Source: Henckelia pumila
Taxonomy: Eukaryota > Streptophyta > Magnoliopsida > Lamiales > Gesneriaceae
Length of the DNA stretch: 64,000 bases
Assembly: GCF_033568475.1 (NCBI RefSeq)
Contig: NW_027331831.1
Location: forward strand, 9,176,001-9,240,000
Reading direction: 5' to 3'
Shown: positions 23,120 through 33,142 of the stretch, in pieces
How positions within the stretch are numbered: the first letter of the stretch is position 1
How the letters are laid out: every line of letters starts with the position of its first letter
Notes under the pieces: model-generated
The model's database searches: none
The model's input: the letters and a program-made list of their open reading frames with translations, nothing else
What the model was told of the DNA's origin: nothing
Translations under genes and position numbers: made by a program

Positions 23120-23134
23120 GAAAGTAGGGGGCCT
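23120..23134 (+). other. Polypurine tract of the retrotransposon
   Basis: GAAAGTAGGGGGCC just before the 3' LTR (starts 23136). The purine run marks the start site of plus-strand DNA synthesis. Confidence 0.75.
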
Positions 23135-23135
23135 A

Positions 23136-23588
23136 TGATGGATATAAATATATTTTTAATATACTTATAAATATAAATAAATAAAATGGTTCAATTTGCG
23201 AGAATAATATTTTTAAAAGGACTAATTCTTAAATTTAGAGTCCTGGGTAATTAATTTACATTTTTGAAGCCTAGAAGGGTTAATGTGTGATTTAGCTCAA
23301 TTTTGCCTATAAATAGAAGTAAATCTCTTCATTTCAAGGTAAGTGACTCTTGAGCCTACAAAAGCTCTCTGCTCTCCTATTTTGTGTGGAGGTGATCGCT
23401 GACTTGAGCGTCGGAGGGTTTTCGCCGGGTAACCACCCGGCGCCTCTAACGTGTGTTCGTGAATCAGGTGACAACCCAAAAGAAAGACGTGCGACTTTTT
23501 CAGGTGATCATAGAAGCAGGAGACCAGGAGGACGTGCGACTTCCTATTTTATTTGCTGAATAGGGACATAATTATTTCGCCCGCATCA
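23136..23588 (+). repeat. 3' LTR
   Basis: 453 bp, the same length as the 5' LTR and differing at two positions. TATA box at 23307-23316. Followed by the CATTG target duplication at 23589-23593. Confidence 0.95.
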
Positions 23589-24194
23589 CATTGAAACTAT
23601 GATACAAATACATAATATTTGAGTATCAAATGTTCATATCTGGTACTAATATATTATTTTTAAGTTCTTCGACATGTGAGAAAGTATTGATATTTATGAC
23701 ATACTTGTCTTCTTCGAATGAAAATCGGTATAAAATATTATAAATATATGATATTAATATATGATATTTGAATATTAAAGTGTTAGATCTGATAGTGTTT
23801 AAACTCAAAATCTTATCATCTTTACTAGATTTAAACCAATAAGTGCTTGAATTTCATATATTAGTACCATATTTTTAGTGTTTTGTACTAAATTTTACCC
23901 GTGAAAATACACGTTGGGTCAGAGAGTGCAGAAATATTTTTTTATTACGTCAGGAAGTGTAAACACTTTTTTTTTCTGAGAGATAATGGACACAAACTTT
24001 AATTGAGACTTATGAATTTAAAGTAAAATTTACCCATATTTTTATACTGACCTACACAAAAAAAAAAAGAAAAAGAAAAAATCAAAATATGATAAGTGCT
24101 TGTAATTTATATCTATTTGTCCTTACACAGCTTGATTACATTATTTACATATCATGGGTAAATATGGAGATATTCAATGCAAATTATATATAAC

Positions 24195-24310
24195 AGATTA
24201 GGATAGTTTTTAGGAGAATTTGTAGAAAGCATTTTTCAGTTTTTTTTAACAAATTTTTTTAAAATTTTGTTAAGAAATTCCTAGAAGCTAGATCTACAAA
24301 ACACTACCTA
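24195..24310. repeat. Degenerate foldback MITE
   Basis: The segment GATAGTTTTTAGGAG ... CCTAGAAGC ... AAAACACTACC resembles, in degenerate form, the small foldback element at 46981-47100 (AGTGTTTGG ends, TAGAAGC). Its arms no longer pair well. Confidence 0.4.
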
Positions 24311-24420
24311 TATATTCATGTAAAAACTAAAAACAGTCACACACCCCTCCATCTTTCTAATGTGTCCACTCGTGTCCTCCTGCAGTAGCTATTCGATAGA
24401 CATAGTTTAATAGTGCTTAT

Positions 24421-24790
24421 TAGAGGTGTAATCGAGCCGAGCCGAACTCGAGTAACATATTACTCGAGCTCGATTTGTATTTGAATACTCGAGCTCGATC
24501 GAGTGGTTAATGTCGTACTCAAGCTCGTCTATAGCTCAAGCTCGAAAATTAAATATAAATATATATAAATAAAAATTATATGAATAAATAAATAAATGAA
24601 ATATTATATATATTATATTTATATATATATATTTATATTATATATTATATTTATATGTGTTATCGAGTAACTCGAACACATATATTTGAAGATCGAGCTC
24701 GAGCTCGAACTCGATCAAACCGAGCTCGAGTCGAGTTTTGACCGAGCTACGCGAGCTACTCACGAGTAGCTCGTCTCGTTTGCACCCCTA
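24421..24790. mobile_element. hAT-type MITE, 370 bp, GAGCTCG-rich
   Basis: Ends TAGAGGTG and CACCCCTA are inverted. The flanks GTGCTTAT (24413-24420) and GTACTTAT (24791-24798) are an 8-bp duplication with one mismatch. The interior has many GAGCTCG and CTCGAG words at both ends, as in the widespread plant hAT MITEs that end in GGGGTGCAAACGAG. Non-coding. Confidence 0.85.
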
Positions 24791-24799
24791 GTACTTATG

Positions 24800-25440
24800 A
24801 TGGCCTAATCGAAAGTGTGTATGGGCATGGTTTAAATGTTGCAGCGGCGGCATCCGTATATCAAAATTTGTTTTAATCAATAAATATTTTTTAAAATTTA
24901 AAGTTTATTTGCTTTTTTTTTTCTCTTTTTTTTTTCCGCTAACATCTCCAATTTAATGATTAAAATGTCTTTAATTAATTTAATAAAAAAAATTCTTCTT
25001 TTTTTTTTCCAGGCTCATCCATCTCCCAAAAATTTTTGGTACCCATGTAATTCTTTTAAAAAAAAAAAAGTTTATTATCATAAAAAAGATTGCTTTTCCC
25101 AATCCCGTGATATAGCTGGAGCCAACCACCGTTGCCATAATAATGTATAATAAGTAATAACCAATACTAAAAGTTCAAGCTATATTTTTCCTTAATTCCC
25201 AACGGCTCCGAAAACAAGAATTCAATGTTTCAAACTACAACTTTTGACCCCATCAAAGAATCTGCCGTGAATTTATATTTCGTCTTTGACCCAACCAAAA
25301 ATTGTAGCCGTTGTATATAACGAATCCTCTTCAGGAAAAACAAATAAAGTATTCATCGTATATCAAATCATCTTCATTCTCTTGAAATATTACTATGATG
25401 GATGGCACCAAGCACTGAAACCAGTGAAGTATCCATTACG
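24800..25440. promoter_or_regulatory. Upstream region of the PP2C gene
   Basis: AT-rich DNA with poly-T runs at 24915-24940 and 25000-25010, and no other gene. It must contain the promoter and 5' leader of the PP2C gene. No TATA box could be assigned with confidence. Confidence 0.35.
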
Positions 25441-25442
25441 CA

Positions 25443-27408
25443 ATGGATCCTTCTTTTTGTTCAAGTAAAGAAAGAGCAAACATTTGTGGGCCAAACTCAG
25501 ATGGTTTGATTTCCTGTTCTTTGAAAAGAAAGAGACCTCCCAAGATTGAGATCCCGAATGTTTTGAGGGAAATCTCTACTCATATAGTCAAGAAATGTGA
25601 GCCCAAAGAGGAAGGTGTTGGTGGTGATCAAGGTTTCTATGATTATGGGGTTGGTGTTTATTCTTTGAAGGGCAAAAAGAAGTTCATGGAAGATGCCCAC
25701 AAGATTTTTTCATCAAAGGATGGTACTAAAAAGGTAGTGACAAAATGAGATCTTGCTTGTATTCAATTTTTTTACCTGATTGACATATGTTGTTAATGTT
25801 TTTCTGTTTATCTCACTGATTCATGTGGACCAAATTGAGGTGAAACTGAGTTATACAAGAATTAATTAAATATAAAGTGTTTGGGTAGTTAATTCATTTG
25901 TTTTTTTTAGATGTATGCGTTGAAAGAACTTATGATAAGTGAGAGCTGCAGGAATTTTTTGGGGTGTATGATGGGCATGGAGGAAGCAAGGCTGTAGAGT
26001 TTGTGGCAGAGAATTTGCATTTGAGGATATTTGAAAAGTTGGAGAATGCTTCTGAAAGTGAAGCAATAGAAGAAGCCATCAAAGATGGGTACCTGAAAAC
26101 AGATGGTGAATTTCTGAAGCAGGTAACAGGATGCAGATTGGATCTTTTACTTGGTAATTGCAATCTTGATAGAGGAATTTGACTGTGTAAGCAAGGAATA
26201 TAAAAATGAAGACTTTTTCAACATGCCAACTTTTGAAGGCAATTACAATGATTTGTTCCCCAAAGTTCACTGGAAAAAGTCCTTGAAAAGCAAACATACA
26301 TACTACTGTGGGCTTTGGCCAGAGTTCATTCTTTTCTTTTGGATAACAACAAAGAAATTTAACAAGTAGGTGCCAAATTCGCAGGGATTCGGCAGCGGTG
26401 CTTGTTGTGTAACTGCGTTGATTCAAGGGCAGGAGCTGTTAGTTTCGAACTTGGGAGACTGCAGAGCAGTTTTGAGTAGGAGTGGAATAGCCGAAGGCCT
26501 GACAACCGATCATTGCCCTGCTCGTGAGGATGAACAACAAAGAATAGAGGATAAGGCAAGGCAAACACAAAGAAAACTCAAGGATTTTCACACGTCTGTT
26601 GGATGTAGATTTGTTTAGTTTAACTTTTAAAAAGTCTCTGATGACCCTTTTCTTGAATCTTGACACAGGGTGGATACGTGGAGTTCCATCGTGGAGCTTG
26701 GAGAGTTCATGGAACACTCGCAGTTTCAAGAAGTATTGGAGATGCCCATCTGAAAGACTGGGTGATCTCTGAGCCTGATACAAAGATTATACACTTAAAA
26801 CCAGATATGGATTTTCTGATTTTAGCTTCTGATGGGCTTTGGGAAGAGGTAAGCAAACTTTGATCGAACGCACCAAATTTAATCGAATTTCGGTTTAGAT
26901 TTTCACAAGTTGATTAATCAAATGTAATGAATAACAGGTCACAAATCAAGAAACAGTAGACGTTGTGACGAAGTTATGCTCTGGTAGCACGAAACAAGAA
27001 GTGAGATCGGTACCGGAGATTAGGAGTAGTTTATGTCCATGCACAAGTCCCATTGATGTGACAAAATCACCAAGAGTTTCATTGGTTAAAACAAAGAGGA
27101 TGTTACACCATACATGCCATAAAACGTCTTCGGTTTACCAGAAAAATGTTGATGATCATGACGATGAATACTGTAGTGAAAATCGAAGCCCTCCATCAAA
27201 GATTCGAAGAATTTCAAGCACGCAGCAAATCAAGATAAAGAAGAATCCATTTCCACACAATGAGAATGCGGACTTGGCGGAGAAAAAACCGACTTGCAGT
27301 TCACTTCTGACTGCTTGCAAAGAGCTTGCAAACCTAGCTGTCACAAGAGGGAGTTTGGATGATATAACTGTTATGATAGTCGACTTGAAATGTTACCAAG
27401 ATGTTTAA
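25443..27408 (+). CDS. Protein phosphatase 2C, 427 aa, five exons
   Basis: Exons by splice sites and phase: 25443-25733, 25952-26122, 26385-26555, 26669-26848, 26938-27408, all joined in phase 0. The enzyme would remove phosphate from Ser/Thr with two metal ions. Family motifs occur in order: KKKFMEDAH (about residue 78-86), [10 protein letters not shown] (about 99-108), [49 protein letters not shown] (about 263-271) and [13 protein letters not shown] (about 409-421). The metal-binding Asp/Glu/Gly residues are present. The N-terminus ([20 protein letters not shown]) resembles Arabidopsis PP2C 14 (At1g67820) as remembered, near the AP2C group. Odd points: intron 3 starts with GC, not GT, and a basic, Ser-rich insert of about 100 residues (about 292-390) lies before the last motif. 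The MAP-kinase link of AP2C relatives is only a hint here. Confidence 0.9.
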
Positions 27409-27409
27409 T

Positions 27410-27950
27410 CAATTACTAACAAAATTGCTGACATATGTATCCTTCCAAAAACCAACATAAAATTGTACCTAGCTAAGCTATTCATACTATACTACAGGGA
27501 AACTTCTTTGATCGAACAGAAGGGTCTTGAGACCGAATCTGTTGACAATTCCATCAAAAATCTGCTTTTGCGAACTGGGTTCAGTCCCAACTGGATCAAT
27601 ACTGATGGATCCTTAAAAGACTCCCAATTCTTTTGTTAAACCGAGTCTTCTTTTTTCACTTTTGTTCAAGCAGTTACAGTCGTTTCCCCATGTTTCTCAT
27701 GTAATGACAGTATTTTTCCAGACTTTGTAGTTAAGACACGTGATTGACATTTAGTAATTGTTTCAGAAAATTTCAAGTCAACAGTCAAAACAACTTTCTG
27801 AGAATTCCAAGATGAAAAAGGTTAAAAAGCGTAAATTATAAAGACCAAGAAAAGAAAAAGTGCGAACGTTTTAGGCTAGGGGATTAATTAGCCTCAACAA
27901 TCGAATAGATTTTGTTTTATCATGTATTAAAACGAAAATCAAATTTCACA
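27410..27950. other. 3' flank of the PP2C gene
   Basis: Probable 3' untranslated region and intergenic DNA. No other gene is visible. Confidence 0.45.
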
Positions 27951-28041
27951 CTTGTTTCATAGAGTGGTCTCTACTTTCTTGCTGAATTTCTTGGATCATC
28001 CCCGAGCACAACGGAAAGCTATAGCTAAATACACATTAAAT

Positions 28042-28273
28042 TGCCCCCAGGGGCATAGCTGGACTGGCAAAGGCCTTGGTGAAAAAGAAGGTGACGAGTG
28101 TTCAAATCCCGTAAAAGGTGTATTTGGCCTTATTTATCGCGCTTGCGTGTCTTCCTCTCCCTGGGTACTTACCTGGCCAGGCATAACCCTGATTTACCTC
28201 CCTTCACGCCGGGGCTTGGGGCGGCTCTGTGTGGGGCCCTTGGGGGTGGGGCTCACCTTTTTTTTTTTTTTTT
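28042..28273 (+). mobile_element. tRNA-derived SINE with perfect target duplication
   Basis: 232 bp with an A-box-like GGCATAGCTGGACTGG near the start and a B-box-like GTGTTCAAATCCCG (about 28099-28112). The 3' half is GC-rich (CGCCGGGGCTTGGGGCGG) and ends in a run of about 15 T. Both flanks are AAATACACATTAAAT (28027-28041 and 28274-28288), an exact 15-bp duplication as made by LINE-type retroposition. The perfect duplication suggests a young insertion. A reading frame across it is spurious. Confidence 0.88.
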
Positions 28274-28289
28274 AAATACACATTAAATT

Positions 28290-28889
28290 TTTTTTAAAAA
28301 AGCCTACCAATTTTGTGCAAGAACTTATTATGGGCACAAATGTATGATGTAAACTAGCAGATACAGATTCAAGGATGTCAAAATGCATCTCTAATATTCT
28401 CCATGTATATGCAAAAACAAGGCTACTGGCGGGACACTAAGCTAGTTAACTACTCAAACTACTTTGTCTTTCAGTCAGTTAGTTGTATCATCTGCTGTGA
28501 GGTGAATTCACACTGTAAACTAAAAAAGGGGTATTCCCATCTGCAGAGCCAGCACTTTCCTCCATAGGACCATTCTTACAAGGATTGGTATCTCAGCATT
28601 CAGGTGCATTGGGAGATTACTGAGTAGATATAGTATACAGATGATGAGTCAGAACAGTTGGACGATGATGGGGAAGAAGCTGAATGAGCCTGCAAAATCA
28701 TAGGTTGAAGACGGCATTGAACTGGCATTCGGTTTATTGGCTGCTCTAGTTACAAATTACGGGAGTGATTCTGAAGTTTTGGCAAGAGGCACAAAGTTAT
28801 CAATTTTTGTACAGATATCAATGGAATCCGGCGCCTAATATGTTTTTAAGACACTCGGGTTCAACTTTGAAGAGTGATCGATTCCTTGA
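28290..28889. other. 3' region of the MKP1-like gene
   Basis: Probable 3' untranslated DNA of the minus-strand phosphatase gene and intergenic DNA. No other gene is visible. Confidence 0.45.
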
Positions 28890-30221
28890 CTATATCGCTG
28901 GAAAATTTCTCCTCAATCTGTTCCAATCATTCTCTCTCGCAGGAAGGCTTGTCTCTGACCCTGCTTCTGATAATGGAAAAGGTGGTACAACCCCACCACC
29001 AAGAGCTCGGTGAAACATTTCGAAGTCTAAATCGTACTCGGAACACTTCCTCTGATTGAGACATGGAGGAGCAGTTTCCGGTACCATGTCAGGCTCGACC
29101 GACCTGTTTTGTTCCTCGGACTTCACAGAACGGCCATCTGTTAAACCCTTTCCGTAGTTGAATGCATCCCAGAATTCACATGACTCTTTGCCTTCTTTGA
29201 CATTTATAACGGGACCCTTGGCCATTTCGTAACGAATAAACTGAGCCGTTGCTGCCATCGCATTATCTGACATCATTTGGGAACAATGCTTCCCGCTCCA
29301 GACATATAAAGCAGAAGGAATGAGAATAATGAATGCCCCCCGAGAATCAAGACTCCATTCACCCGGGTCACACAACATTTTCGGCACAAGGTGAAGTGGG
29401 TCATATGACGAGTGAGGCGCCATTCGATACATCCTAAGCAGAGACATTGGACTTGGGGGAAGGGCATGCACACGTTTCTGGCACTGCAGAAGTTGGCAAG
29501 CAAATCCCACATTTGGATCTGTAACTTCTCTGGCAGCTTTGACAAGCTGGTATGCATCATCAAAGCTATGACCCTCTTTCCACATAAGATATGCAATAAC
29601 CAATGAGGTTGATCGAGAAACTCCCTGACAACAGTGGACTAGGACGTGTTTCCCTTGTTCTCTAACATCTTCAAAATAATCAAACACATCGTAGAGAATA
29701 CTCGTAATATCCTCAGAAGCGCAGTCCTGCAGCCAAAGTGTCTTGTACACTAGTTCACTCCTAAAATATTCCGGGCAAACAAAACCCACACAGTTCAGCA
29801 CATGGGTGATCCCATTCTGGCGGAGAATTTCGCGATCCTTTGCAACTGCTTCACTTCCCAAATATACATGGTCTAAAATCCTTGAGCACTCCTTGTCAAA
29901 AAAGGCAAGCTTCTCTCTTATACAATCGAACTCTCGAGGTGGTTGTTCGGAAATTAAACCTCCACGGGGTGTCATTGATCCAGGAGTTGGAGGTGGATTC
30001 GGCCATATGCCAAGATCATCTGACCCAGTTTTGGGCCAATTGTCGATACTGGGTTTGATGATAGAAAGAGGCTGAAGCGGTGGCAAACATGCCCGTGCTT
30101 TGCTGTTCCATAGTGGCTTAGAATGTGACTTTCTTGGCGGGCGTTCAGTCCATGAAGCCGACCTTGAGAATGACTTCCGACTTCCGACTGATGCTGGATC
30201 CTTCTCTTCTTCCCTTAACAT
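28890..30221 (-). CDS. MKP1-like dual-specificity (MAP kinase) phosphatase, 443 aa
   Basis: One open frame with ATG at 30219-30221. The N-terminal part has the motif NSKARACLPPLQPLSI typical of plant MKP1 (about residues 39-54). The dual-specificity phosphatase domain follows (about 108-260) with ILDHVYLGSEAVAKD, the general acid Asp166 in LWLQD, and the signature VHCCQGVSRST with Cys197 and Arg203. A gelsolin-like segment follows (about 290-370, SLDSRGAFIILIPSALYVW). In Arabidopsis MKP1 inactivates MPK3/MPK6 and limits stress and UV signalling. That protein is near 780 residues, while this one ends at 443 after GGGVVPPFPLSEAGSETSLP. The long Ser-rich, calmodulin-binding tail is therefore missing, or lies in another exon that I cannot see. 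The intact domain suggests an active enzyme. Confidence 0.88.
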   Translation of the reverse strand: MLREEEKDPASVGSRKSFSRSASWTERPPRKSHSKPLWNSKARACLPPLQPLSIIKPSIDNWPKTGSDDLGIWPNPPPTPGSMTPRGGLISEQPPREFDCIREKLAFFDKECSRILDHVYLGSEAVAKDREILRQNGITHVLNCVGFVCPEYFRSELVYKTLWLQDCASEDITSILYDVFDYFEDVREQGKHVLVHCCQGVSRSTSLVIAYLMWKEGHSFDDAYQLVKAAREVTDPNVGFACQLLQCQKRVHALPPSPMSLLRMYRMAPHSSYDPLHLVPKMLCDPGEWSLDSRGAFIILIPSALYVWSGKHCSQMMSDNAMAATAQFIRYEMAKGPVINVKEGKESCEFWDAFNYGKGLTDGRSVKSEEQNRSVEPDMVPETAPPCLNQRKCSEYDLDFEMFHRALGGGVVPPFPLSEAGSETSLPARENDWNRLRRNFPAI

Positions 30222-30242
30222 TTCAAAATTTAAGCAAGCGCA

Positions 30243-30742
30243 CTGTAAAACAAATTAAACCCATCAGCATAGAGCCCTAGAAATCCAGTACCATCAATTT
30301 CAAACCCCAAGATTGAAGAAAAATGAAGCCAAACGAACCATCAAATTGAAGTCTATATAAAAAAAACAAAACAAAAGGGACGATGACATTGCCAATTCCA
30401 GATGGAAAGCCTCCAAACACAATCAATCCTTAAAAAAGGCGTCGAATAACGTACGATTTTCAACAGATCTTTCTCACACTAAACCCGTCACCAAAATTCT
30501 TCACTTCCATGACATTGAGAATACACGAAATCGAACACAAAATATAATTCAGTACAAAACCCACAACTCAACGGAAACCAAAGCTCAAACTTTCAACACA
30601 AAGACAAAATTTTCCCCCAACAAAAGTACGCATAAATTCTATCAAATACTAAATTCATAAACACAAGAAGAGCCCAACGAAAGCCATAAATCGGTACAAA
30701 AATTTCCCAAGAAAACCAGAGTAACCAAAAAGAAACACGTAC
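30243..30742 (-). other. Intron in the 5' leader of the MKP1-like gene
   Basis: On the minus strand a donor TTCAC|GTACGT at 30742 and an acceptor TTTTACAG at 30243 bracket 500 bp upstream of the ATG. Leader introns are common in plant regulatory genes. Inferred from signals only. Confidence 0.6.
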
Positions 30743-30856
30743 GTGAACTCGATGTCCTTCCAAATCGCGAACATGAATTTGAACAGAAATGGAGGGTGGC
30801 CGAGGATTCTTCTATCACAAATTGTGTGCACAGAGAGAGTAAAATAGGTCTGCCGA

Positions 30857-30864
30857 TTTTATAG
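30857..30864 (-). promoter_or_regulatory. TATA box of the MKP1-like gene
   Basis: CTATAAAA on the minus strand, about 115 bp upstream of the leader-intron donor. Transcription would start near 30830, shortly before the CTCTCTCTGTG-like stretch. Confidence 0.55.
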
Positions 30865-30879
30865 ATCTGGAAAATGAAG

Positions 30880-31290
30880 AGGTCAAACTTGCCACCTCAT
30901 CATGTTGACCTCATTAAATATTTCAGCGTGATTTTCTCATTTCCCTTTTTCATTTTAGATTTTAGAATTATACTTTTCGCATGTCCATTTTTTAATATTC
31001 CATTCTTTACTCTATTTAGTACCTCATTTTCATTATAATTAATCTGAACTAAAGTTTTAATCATTAATATATACATACATGTTATTCAAACTGACCCTTT
31101 TTTTTGAAAAAAAATTTAGTCATTTTTTTATAAAAAAAATAATCAAATTCGTGATTTCGTGAACTAGATCATAAATTAGTCAACGACAGGACAAAAAATA
31201 AAACAAATTCATATAATTTATTATTAAGGAATGTAATTTTCCCATCTTTTTATTGTTTCGCGACACCAATTAACAAGCATAAAAATTTAC
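30880..31290. other. Intergenic AT-rich DNA
   Basis: Beyond the MKP1-like promoter no gene or repeat boundary is visible up to the MITE at 31296. Confidence 0.4.
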
Positions 31291-31295
31291 TCTAA

Positions 31296-31692
31296 GGCAC
31301 CGTTTTGTTCACGGTATTACTAATATATGTATAACTCATCTCATCTCATCTCATCTCACGTTCTTTTCATCATATTATTTATCTATATATTAACTATTTA
31401 TTTTACATCAATTAAATCATTAATTATTTATCTCACATCAAACAAATCATTGAATTCAAATTACTATATTACCCCTTATAAATAATATAATTTTTATTTT
31501 ATTTATTGTTAAAAGGACAAAATAGTCATTTAACATTTTTATATAAAATTTAATCAATCAAATAAAATAAATCATAATCTATCAATCAAATCCAATACAA
31601 TTTTAACTATCATTTTTTATTTATTTTTTATTACATTATACTATTTATCTATATATTATTTATATCATACATCAAGCCAAACGGTAAGAGTC
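31296..31692. mobile_element. Tourist-like MITE, copy B
   Basis: The left end GGCACCGTTTTGTTC and the right CAAGCCAAACGGT are imperfect inverted repeats. TAA flanks both sides (31293-31295 and 31693-31695). A short (ATCTC)n run occurs near 31335-31358. The interior is the inverse relative of copy A at 7701-8074. Non-coding. Confidence 0.6.
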
Positions 31693-31699
31693 TAAGGTT

Positions 31700-32350
31700 G
31701 TAATTGGATTGAATGATATATGATTTGGATATTAATTAGAAGTATTTGAAGGGAGGGATAGAGAGAATATGATATTCGTCATAATAACTCAAATTAATAT
31801 TTGAGATTTGAAATTTATTGTCAAACAAATCAATGCATCTAGAATCTCAAATACTGATTCCGATTTTCTCGGGTATAATTAGCTAAACAAATTGACTATC
31901 AAAACATACGAAAAATAAAATTGGAAATAAAGAATTTAAAGCACTAACCATTTCCTTTTGGATCTCATGTTTATATATATATATAATCCTATTGGCTGTG
32001 ATAATTGATAAGTACCCTTCCTATATAATTTCGTGTATGTAGTTGAAAGATGTGTGTGCATGCATCATGCATGTTAAAAGGATATTAATTAAATAATTAC
32101 ACATTAAAGTATCGTTAAAAATCCGACATTTTGATTGGATTAAATAATATTTTGTGTGGCTTATCAAACTAAACTACTTGTTAAATTATTAGCTAAGTAG
32201 TCAAATTTTAAAGTACTTGATTAGCGTATTCGTTAGCTGAGTATATTAAGTAAATGAATTTGAACAATTCCAAATGAAAAGCACAACAACTGATTTAATG
32301 GGGTATTATATACTAATAATCACCGACTATTACCGGATCAAACCATGCAA

Positions 32351-32392
<42 letters not shown>

Positions 32393-33130
32393 GCATGCCG
32401 AGCAAGGTTAGTTTTCGTATTTTTCGAAAAAATCAAACAAGAATTTGAGAAAATTATCGATCCTAGAAGTGATTACGTACATCCCTCGATCATGTATGGT
32501 CAAATCCAGAAATAATAAAAATATTAATAATAATAATAATAATAATAATTATTATTATTAATAAATGGAAAAATAACCCATGAATCAGAAAATAATCACT
32601 TTTGAAGTCAAATTGAAACTGGTGATTTTGTCGTACTTTTTATAAGCTATGACTATGAAATGGCCAAATTAGGGTGACACTGAGGGGACTTAATCCTATT
32701 TTATATATTCAAAGTTTACGAAGCCATTTCAAATTATGATAAGTGCAATATACATCGAGATTCGAGAGGCTGCTGTAACGAAGACGTGTTCCTAAATTGA
32801 TCACCTTACTGTAGTAAATGTATTGGATTGAATCACTCTAAAAAAAAAATGTATTGGATTGAAAATAAAAGCAATATTATATATGATTTTGATGTAGTCA
32901 AAAGACAAAAATTGATATTATTATAAAAAATTCCGGGTGATTTGTGTAGATCCGGAGACTGATAATTACTTAAATAAGTAAAGAGAACAAACTTTATGGT
33001 TGTTATCAGTCAATAGTTGTTCGATTAATGTCATAAAAACTAAAGCATTTGACTAAAATGATAGTGTACCTTGGAAATGGAAATGGAAATGAGGTAATTT
33101 GTATTCACAGAATATATGTATCGTATAATA
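31700..33130. other. Gene-free AT-rich DNA
   Basis: Contains a (TA)n tract at 32353-32392 and an (AAT)n/(ATT)n tract at 32523-32562. The latter is an inverted pair of triplet runs and could fold on itself. No gene is visible. Confidence 0.55.
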
Positions 33131-33142
33131 TAAATATAATTT

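Larger units (their letters stand above)
13110..23588 (+). mobile_element. Ty3/Gypsy LTR retrotransposon, Tat lineage
   Basis: A complete-length element of 10,479 bp. It has two 453-bp LTRs, a primer-binding site, gag, protease, reverse transcriptase, two RNase H domains and integrase in Gypsy order, a long 3' region with an antisense coding segment, a polypurine tract and a perfect 5-bp target duplication. The second, archaeal-type RNase H, the lack of a chromodomain and the antisense coding region place it in the Tat (Ogre/Retand/TatIV-VI) lineage. The two LTRs differ at only two positions (about 0.4 percent). With a usual plant rate of about 1.3e-8 per site per year that is near 0.2 million years. 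The internal coding region is divided into several frames with about three interruptions. The gag/pol step may be natural in the family. Confidence 0.93.
12958..24035. repeat. Older foldback element split by the retrotransposon
   Basis: The left arm 12958-13109 and the right arm about 23880-24035 are inverted copies. Both begin with GGGTAAATTT/GGTAAATTTTAC, both hold AAAGTTTGTGT, then a poly-A/T run, GTGTTTACA, then GCACTCTCTG and, inward, AGTACAAAACA. Flanks are ATATTTTA (12950-12957) and ATATTTTT (24036-24043), an 8-bp duplication with one mismatch. With the 10.5-kb retrotransposon removed, the element would be roughly 600 bp. This dates the Gypsy insertion as younger than the foldback element. 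Confidence 0.75.

Noticed and set aside
28042-28273. tRNA gene suggested by A-box and B-box motifs
   Set aside because: No cloverleaf can be completed. The 3' GC-rich tail, poly-T end and target duplication identify a SINE.
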